Assembly (NCBI GenBank): GCA_027459365.1
Contig: DAIDIM010000218.1
Location: forward strand, 1-12,682
DNA length: 12,682 nt
Direction: 5' to 3'
Origin: Chlamydiota bacterium
GTDB lineage: Bacteria; Chlamydiota; Chlamydiia; Chlamydiales; SM23-39
Part shown: piece by piece, positions 7,442-12,682 of the stretch
Numbering within the stretch: position 1 is the stretch's first letter
Layout: every line of letters starts with the position of its first letter
Notes under the pieces: model-generated
The model's database searches: none
Seen by the model: only the letters and a program-made list of their open reading frames with translations
Told to the model about the DNA's origin: nothing
Made by a program: the position numbers and the translations under genes

Positions 7442-7470
7442 TTGAATAATTTAAGTCTGGTCACTATAAA
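7442..7470 (+). promoter_or_regulatory. Sigma-70-type promoter of the efflux operon
   Basis: TTGAAT (7442-7447, 4 of 6 against TTGACA) and TATAAA (7465-7470, 5 of 6 against TATAAT) are separated by exactly 17 bases. Transcription would start near 7477, giving a leader of about 27 bases before the GTG at 7504. An A/T tract lies upstream. This is a consensus match, moderated by the AT-rich background. Confidence 0.5.
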
Positions 7471-7503
7471 AAAATTTTAAGTCATAATAATGTTGGATGA
7501 ATA

Positions 7504-8991
7504 GTGTTTAGAATTTTTTGTTTCTTATTCTGTACTTTGTATGGAGAAACATTGCTCGATCCACAGAATTATCTGGCTCAAGTGGAGAGAAATAATCAAA
7601 ATATCTCATCTTATGAAGAACAAGAAAACAGCTATTTTACTCAATCCATTCGTGGATCCCTTAATTTTGTCCCTTTCTTCAAAACTTCAGCGCAGGCCAT
7701 AGTTACGCAGCAACCTCAGTTAGTTCCCTATTTTCCGATCTTTTTAAATCATGCAAACCTGATCAACCAAACGTACAAAGCAAGTGTTGAGCAAAAAACA
7801 GATTTTGGATTGGAGTGGGAGTTAGGTACTAGTTCTAATTTCTTTAAACTGATTACCCATCCATCAAACTTAAATAACATTTTATTGAATGTTTCCCTCG
7901 ATTTGCCAATTGAAACTTTCATTTCAAAAACCGTATCTGAGTTGGGCTCTCTTATTCCTCCTATATCTACATGGTCTAGCACGCAAGGACTTGCTCTAAA
8001 ACAACACCTCTGGAAAAACGGCTTCGGAAAAAGTGACAGAGCGAAAGCTCGACAAGTTGAACACCATTTCCGGAGCCTTGCTTATCAAGAAAGATATAAG
8101 TTACAAAAAGCATTGATCGATGCTGAAAAAAACTACTGGCAGCTCACTATTGCTCGGGCATTAGTGAATATTCGCAAGGAGATTTTGGATGAAAGCAATA
8201 TTTTATTGTCTTATATAGAGAGAAAAAAGGGGAATTTTATTGCTTCAGAGGCAGAAATGCTGCAAGCAAGATCCATTGCCATGTACGCACAAGTCGAATA
8301 TAAAAAGGCTGTAGAAAATGAAACGGCGGTTGCTTTGTCTTTTAACTCTTTAAGAGGAATTTCTTCATCCAGTGTCGAAGAACAATTATTAGCCCTTACA
8401 CCAGAAATGATCTCTTCGTATGCACCGAAATTCAAAGGAGAGAGAAACGATCTACTGGCTCAAAGGGAAGAAATCGAAAGTGAAAAAGAACAAAATATTA
8501 TTGATGTAAATGATCTTCTTCCAGAATGCAATATCAAGGGATTTGTCGGAGCTCAGGGAAATGCATCTGATTTGGGACGTTCTTTAAATAACTCAGTAAC
8601 ACATCCTTCTTGGCAAGGTTCTATTCTTTTTGAACTTGTGATTCCATTATCACCAGTAAAGATTCGATCGGTCATCCGTTCCTATAAACGGAGCTCCTTT
8701 TCTTTAGATCAAAACTTGAGACGGATGGAATTTGAACACAACCAGGAATGGGACCGTCTTCAAGTATCGCTCAAAGATAATGAAAAAATGTTAAAAATCC
8801 TTTTTGATTACGGGCGAATCCAAAGAGATAGATATGAAAATCAAAAAGTTGATTTTGAGCGGGGTTTAACCTCCTTTTTTAATGTCACCTCTGCAGCAGC
8901 AGATTATCAAAATACGAAAATCGAACTTCTCGATGTATTCCAAAAAATCACGAATATCATCCTCGATATGAGGCTGTATGAGACTCGTTGA
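7504..8991 (+). CDS. TolC-like outer-membrane efflux protein
   Basis: Outer-membrane channel of the TolC/OEP family, forming the exit duct of a tripartite pump. The 495-residue protein has a short hydrophobic N-terminus with likely cleavage after Gly (FCFLFCTLYG), then two long helical hairpin regions typical of the family. The first is at about 175-270 (EKNYWQLTIARALVNIRKEIL) and the second at about 390-490, ending with an RGLTSFFNV segment as in many TolC proteins. The frame begins at GTG 7504 with GGA six bases upstream; no ATG in this frame gives a better signal sequence. Its end overlaps the pump gene by 14 bases, so the two are co-translated. The family is often poorly conserved, and the assignment rests on helical pattern plus the adjacent RND gene. 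Confidence 0.85.
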   Translation: MFRIFCFLFCTLYGETLLDPQNYLAQVERNNQNISSYEEQENSYFTQSIRGSLNFVPFFKTSAQAIVTQQPQLVPYFPIFLNHANLINQTYKASVEQKTDFGLEWELGTSSNFFKLITHPSNLNNILLNVSLDLPIETFISKTVSELGSLIPPISTWSSTQGLALKQHLWKNGFGKSDRAKARQVEHHFRSLAYQERYKLQKALIDAEKNYWQLTIARALVNIRKEILDESNILLSYIERKKGNFIASEAEMLQARSIAMYAQVEYKKAVENETAVALSFNSLRGISSSSVEEQLLALTPEMISSYAPKFKGERNDLLAQREEIESEKEQNIIDVNDLLPECNIKGFVGAQGNASDLGRSLNNSVTHPSWQGSILFELVIPLSPVKIRSVIRSYKRSSFSLDQNLRRMEFEHNQEWDRLQVSLKDNEKMLKILFDYGRIQRDRYENQKVDFERGLTSFFNVTSAAADYQNTKIELLDVFQKITNIILDMRLYETR

Positions 8992-11986
8992 TTTTTCGAT
9001 TCGGCACGCGCTTATCTTTTGTCTTGTTTGGGCTTTCATTATTTTTTGGGGAATCAAAGCTTTTTTAGCTATACCTGTATCTTTTTTCCCCGATGAAAAC
9101 TTTATTACTCTCAATGTCTCTACAACCTATAACGGATACTCTAAGGAAATCGTTTTTGACAGAGTGACTAAACCTCTAGAAGATTCTTTTTTTAGATATC
9201 TATCACAAGTTGAAAACATCTACTCGACAACAGAGGCAGGTATGAGTAGTTTCACGATTGAGTATCAATCGAACAAGGCCGAAATAGATGCATTTGAAGA
9301 GGTGCTTCTAGCATTCAATCAAGCGCGTCCGAATATGCCAAGTGATGTGACGATTCCAGTCATTGAAAGCATCAGGCGGAGAAACAGCCCTCTCCTAACA
9401 ATTGCTGCCACTTCCGATTTGTCGGAACCCGAGCTATCTAATTTAGCAATCAATGTCATCAAACCGCACTTTGAACAAATTCCGGAGGTAGCTGAAGCAA
9501 AAATCATTGGATATAGGCAAAAACAGGCAACTGTCCTTCTTGACACACAAAAAATGAAAGAACGACAAATTTCGGCAACCGATATCGTCGCACAGCTAAA
9601 AAGTTTTACTAATAACGTCTCAATCAATAATCCAATGTCCTTTGCAATCCAATGGCCATTTTCATCTTTAAAAGACCTCGAGCGGATACCGATACATCTG
9701 ATCTCAAGTGGATCTGTTGTTACCTTACATGACTTAGCCGAAGTACGAGAGGAACTAACAGATCCGACTACATATGCATTCTATAATGGGAAACCTTGTA
9801 TATTATTTGAAATTTATTCTGCGCCATATTCCAGTGAATTAACAATTGAGAAAGCATTTCCTCAAAAATTGCGCGAATTAAACATTCCTTCCGTCTCTTT
9901 TACATACCTCTTTAATCGTGAACCAAATCTCATCCCAATGATGGATGACTTTATCCTGAATTTTTGTTTTGCTACAGTGATAGCTATTGCCCTGATCTGG
10001 CTTGTTTTTAAAGATTTCCAGTCTGTTTTAGTTACTTTCTCCTCAATTCCCTGTTCTATATGTGGCACTTTTATCGTGATGAATATGATGGGGTTAACGA
10101 TTAACCTTTATACTATTTTAGCTTTAATTATCTCTGTTGGATTAATCATCGATGATATCATTATCGTTCGAGAAAATATCTTTACCTATTTGGAAAAAGG
10201 GCTATCTCCTTTAGAAGCTACAAGGCACGGAGTGAAAGAAATGATCAAGCCCCTTGTCGGGACCACTTGTATCATATTAGGTATTGCTACGACTTTATTG
10301 ATCATAACACTCAGTCGTTCGACACAATATCTGCAAGATTTTGGAATTGTGTTATTTGCGTCATTAGCATTTAGCTTAGTCGAAGCGTTGACCTTAGCGC
10401 CAATTTTATGTGCCCATTTTTTAAAAAAAACAACGAGAAAACACAGGAACTTCGATTTTGCAAAATACTTATCTCCCATCCATAGACCTTTGATGATCTC
10501 CATAATAGCAGCGGGATTGATCCTTGTCGGTGTAATCATCTCACGAAAAGTTCCTGTTGATACTGAGATCGATATTCCTGTTGGCAATATCCAAATTCAC
10601 GAAACGATAGCGACAAGCCCTTCCTTAAAAACACAATTAGACAGAGTATCTGAAATTAGTCTCGAGTTAAAAAAAATATATCCTGAAATTCAAAATATTG
10701 GATTGAGGGTGGATAAAGGGCAAAATACTATATTCATACAGATGCTTTCAAAAACAGGCATTACGCCGAAAGAGTTTGCAGAGCTATTGTCAAAAAAATG
10801 GGCTTCTATGCATAGCCCTTACTTAGAAAAATATTATATTATGAACAATATAATTCCTGAAATCGGTTATCACGCAAGGTTTGGAGTCGAATTATCTAGC
10901 AATAATATGGATGAACTTTCCCTCTACTCAGACAAGCTATTTGACAAATTCCTAGAAAAACATCAATTTACAAACCTTGTTGATTCAGATCATACATTGC
11001 AGCATTTACTTTCTTTTAAAATGAACAATGAGTGGATGAGCCACCTTGCGGTGGATGCCTCTTCTTTTTTCAATGAAATGAACACCTTGCTCAACGGAAC
11101 AGAGATTCATGAGATTCAAATCCCTTTTGCCAATAAATCCGGTGTTTGGAAATCAGCACTCGCCATTAAAAGTACAAACAGCTACCAAAATTTTCAAGAA
11201 GTAGAAAAAACAGGTTTTGTACCCAATTTTACTCATATGCCAATTCCGTTTCAGAAGATATCGACAACTGAAAACACTGCAACTAAAAAAAGTATAAAAA
11301 GAAAAAATCGGGAATATTTAGTGGAGATTACCGGCAACATTCCCAAGACTGCACAAATATCGAATCCAATAGATTGGATCAAACAATTAACAAAGAAAGA
11401 GGTTCCTCTACCGCAAGGCATATCTTTAGGATGGACTGCCGGATCAAAAGCGGATCAGGACTTGAATGCTTTGCTTCCCAAATTTAAAAATATGAATTTT
11501 TTGATCTTCTTTGTCATTTTGGTCATTTTATTTCAATCTCTGACTCTACCTTTTACGATTTTTCTGGCGATTCCCTTTGCTATCATCGGAAGTATCTTCG
11601 GCTTATTTATCATGCATAGTCCAAGCAATGGGTTGTCCCAGTTAGGGACCATGCTTGCAGTTGGTGTGGCAGCCAAAAATGCGATCGTCATGCTCTCTTT
11701 TAGTTTAGATCGGGTGGCTCAAGGAGCAACTCCCGCTGAGGCTGCTTATGAAGCATCAGTCAAACGTATCCGGCCTATTTTGATGACAAGCATCGGATTG
11801 TTATTAACAACCATTCCAATCCTCATCAGCTGGAACGAATATTCAGCCGTCCAATTTCCTCTCGGTTATGCAATTATTGGAGGAGTGATTGTCGCGATCT
11901 TTTCCAGTTTATTTCTCGTGCCGGTGCTCTTTAGATATCTCTACCCATTGCATCGCAAAATCTCTCAGTTTTTTCATCGCCTTTAG
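8978..11986 (+). CDS. RND efflux pump, inner-membrane permease (AcrB/MexB-like)
   Basis: Proton-driven resistance-nodulation-division permease. The 1002 residues show two repeats: TM1 (10-32) with a periplasmic domain (about 34-320), TM2-6 (about 325-480), TM7 (502-522), a second periplasmic domain (about 525-835), and TM8-12 (841-990). The proton-relay residues are all present: D392 and D393 in VGLIIDDIIIVREN, K900 in VGVAAKNAIV, and R932 in RIRPILMTS, matching AcrB D407, D408, K940 and R971. IPVSFFPDE follows TM1 as is usual. It is slightly shorter than AcrB (1049). ATG at 8978 is preceded by GAGG (8970-8973), four bases away, inside the outer-membrane gene, so translation is probably coupled. 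No membrane-fusion (AcrA/HlyD-type) gene is in the operon. The substrate is unknown; drugs, fatty acids or lipids are all possible. Confidence 0.95.
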   Translation: MRLVDFSIRHALIFCLVWAFIIFWGIKAFLAIPVSFFPDENFITLNVSTTYNGYSKEIVFDRVTKPLEDSFFRYLSQVENIYSTTEAGMSSFTIEYQSNKAEIDAFEEVLLAFNQARPNMPSDVTIPVIESIRRRNSPLLTIAATSDLSEPELSNLAINVIKPHFEQIPEVAEAKIIGYRQKQATVLLDTQKMKERQISATDIVAQLKSFTNNVSINNPMSFAIQWPFSSLKDLERIPIHLISSGSVVTLHDLAEVREELTDPTTYAFYNGKPCILFEIYSAPYSSELTIEKAFPQKLRELNIPSVSFTYLFNREPNLIPMMDDFILNFCFATVIAIALIWLVFKDFQSVLVTFSSIPCSICGTFIVMNMMGLTINLYTILALIISVGLIIDDIIIVRENIFTYLEKGLSPLEATRHGVKEMIKPLVGTTCIILGIATTLLIITLSRSTQYLQDFGIVLFASLAFSLVEALTLAPILCAHFLKKTTRKHRNFDFAKYLSPIHRPLMISIIAAGLILVGVIISRKVPVDTEIDIPVGNIQIHETIATSPSLKTQLDRVSEISLELKKIYPEIQNIGLRVDKGQNTIFIQMLSKTGITPKEFAELLSKKWASMHSPYLEKYYIMNNIIPEIGYHARFGVELSSNNMDELSLYSDKLFDKFLEKHQFTNLVDSDHTLQHLLSFKMNNEWMSHLAVDASSFFNEMNTLLNGTEIHEIQIPFANKSGVWKSALAIKSTNSYQNFQEVEKTGFVPNFTHMPIPFQKISTTENTATKKSIKRKNREYLVEITGNIPKTAQISNPIDWIKQLTKKEVPLPQGISLGWTAGSKADQDLNALLPKFKNMNFLIFFVILVILFQSLTLPFTIFLAIPFAIIGSIFGLFIMHSPSNGLSQLGTMLAVGVAAKNAIVMLSFSLDRVAQGATPAEAAYEASVKRIRPILMTSIGLLLTTIPILISWNEYSAVQFPLGYAIIGGVIVAIFSSLFLVPVLFRYLYPLHRKISQFFHRL

Positions 11987-12485
11987 ATCTGTTTTTCAAA
12001 AACGCGATATTTTTTGTAGATTTTGGCGTTTAAAATCTCACAAATCTCTATCATCGAATGATTATTTTCTAAAATGTAACTCGCTTCAGACTCTTGAAAA
12101 TGAGAATCTCTATAATATCGACTGAATATTTCATTACATAAAAGAAGCAGGATGCGACCACTTCGATATTCTGGGAGGATACCGAATATAAAATGTCGGC
12201 CACGTAGTATTTTCTTTTTTCGCATTAGAATCGTCAAAATATTTAACAGCGATAGTTTACCATTCATCTTCATTATGAGGTGATTGTAGTCGGGTAAGAA
12301 AATGGTTCCGGCAACGATATGACCATTTACTTCAGCAAAAATAACATTTCTGGATTCCAATACTAGACGCAAACTTGAATAGAGGTCGTTTCCTTCTTCG
12401 GCAGTGAATGGAATAAAACTATGATTTCCTTTCAAGCCAAATTGAAAATCTCTACTAATTTGAGTATTTCTTCCTCTGCTTTTTT
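11983..12485 (-). pseudogene. GNAT-family N-acetyltransferase, 5'-truncated and frameshifted
   Basis: Residual C-terminal half of a large (about 370-390 residue, from memory) GNAT family found in many bacteria. The recognisable part runs from HSFIPFTAEE (family NWGFVPMTEAE) through IFAEVNGHIVAG, FGILPEYRSGRI and ASYILENNHSMIE to IYKKYRVFEK (family YKTYRIYEKP). Reading alone, a TTG at 12435 opens 150 codons. Upstream, however, the family pattern continues in the next frame: KAEEEILKLVEIFNLA (12484 to 12435), then TGA where the family has Trp. Adding one G near 12433 would restore AWKGNHSF in a continuous frame, so a single-base deletion is likely. A stop (12486-12488) and unrelated sequence follow, so about 200 N-terminal codons are missing. 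The acetyl-CoA motif has lost its RxxGxG form (YRSGRI). Its stop overlaps the RND stop (TTAG, 11983-11986). Confidence 0.75.
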
Positions 12486-12489
12486 TTAT

Positions 12490-12682
12490 TTAATTCCCTG
12501 ATTCTAATATGTGTATTTGTTCAGGGGATATAGCAAGACTGGCTAAAAATGATGGGGTACCCGTGACTCTTCTTTCCAAGCTCTCAGGGCCTTTCCCAAG
12601 GGGCGCATTCCCATTTTCTGGGTATCGCTGTAAATTAAAAATTTTCTTATAATTGCCATTTATTATAGAATCAGTTGTAAGC
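12490..12682. other. GC-richer stretch beyond the pseudogene break, possible dispersed repeat
   Basis: From about 12530 to 12640 the base composition rises clearly above the AT-rich surroundings. On the plus strand ATG 12509 opens 47 codons (MCICSGDIARLAKNDGVPV to the stop at 12650-12652). On the minus strand a frame from the right edge to the TAA at 12490-12492 reads GKGPESLERRVTGTPSFLAS in its middle part. Both frames being open over the same DNA is more typical of a repeat or mobile-element remnant than of two genes. The palindrome GGGTACCC is at 12555-12562. No family is recognised with confidence. Confidence 0.4.

Larger units (their letters stand above)
7289..7503. other. AT-rich divergent intergenic region between TPR gene and efflux operon
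   Basis: 215 bases between two divergent starts. It holds a likely promoter for each side, an 11-bp tandem repeat next to the TPR -10 (7312-7333), a dyad CTAATT/AATTAG (7370-7375 and 7387-7392), and a T7-A8-T4 tract (about 7407-7425) about 50-70 bases upstream of the predicted efflux transcription start, which could bend DNA or act as an UP-like element. No RNA gene or small ORF was seen here. Confidence 0.6.

Noticed and set aside
10186..10587. 133-codon minus-strand frame inside the RND gene
   Set aside because: Antisense shadow of conserved transmembrane segments of the pump.
11983..12435. Intact 150-residue acetyltransferase starting at TTG 12435
   Set aside because: Family-conserved sequence continues upstream in a shifted frame, the N-terminal half is missing and the acetyl-CoA motif is degraded, so a pseudogene fits better.

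Overview
The window comes from a bacterium of the phylum Chlamydiota, most likely an environmental (amoeba-associated) lineage and not Chlamydia itself. The two strongest clues are at the left end. The first 225 bases encode the C-terminus of the chlamydial type III secretion chaperone Slc1 (CT043 family). Next to it lies a yidC-dnaA pair in the order known from Chlamydia (yidC upstream of the dnaA_1 paralog). The DNA is AT-rich. An RND efflux gene, a TolC-like gene and an MFS transporter fit a larger environmental chlamydial genome better than a reduced pathogen genome. The family cannot be decided from this window.

Layout from left to right. Bases 1-225 (+) are the 3' end of slc1. Bases 226-536 are almost entirely a long imperfect palindromic element (about 234-528) built of CACAGAG heptamers and nested hairpins; it separates the converging slc1 and dnaA. 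Bases 537-3697 (-) are yidC followed by dnaA, probably one operon. A near-perfect 69-base nested palindrome (3710-3778) sits just upstream of the yidC ribosome binding site. An 18-codon mini-ORF (3797-3853) overlaps the start of an MFS transporter (3850-5214, +) by ATGA. A large tetratricopeptide-repeat protein (5222-7288, -) converges on the transporter with a 7-base gap.

A 215-base AT-rich divergent region (7289-7503) carries a good sigma-70-type promoter for an efflux operon: a TolC-like outer-membrane protein (7504-8991, +) overlapping by 14 bases an RND inner-membrane pump (8978-11986, +). No periplasmic adaptor gene is present. The pump gene ends tail-to-tail, with overlapping stop codons, against a decayed GNAT-family acetyltransferase (11983 to about 12485, -). 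That gene has lost its 5' half and carries a one-base frameshift near 12433. Beyond the break, 12490-12682 holds a more GC-rich stretch that looks like a different, possibly repeated, sequence.

Functionally the genes form separate blocks: secretion chaperone, membrane-protein insertion plus replication initiation, solute uptake, a TPR scaffold of unknown job, and efflux. No convincing new defence or metabolic system is visible. The most interesting material is non-coding: the 295-base CACAGAG palindrome, the yidC leader palindrome and the break in the acetyltransferase gene.
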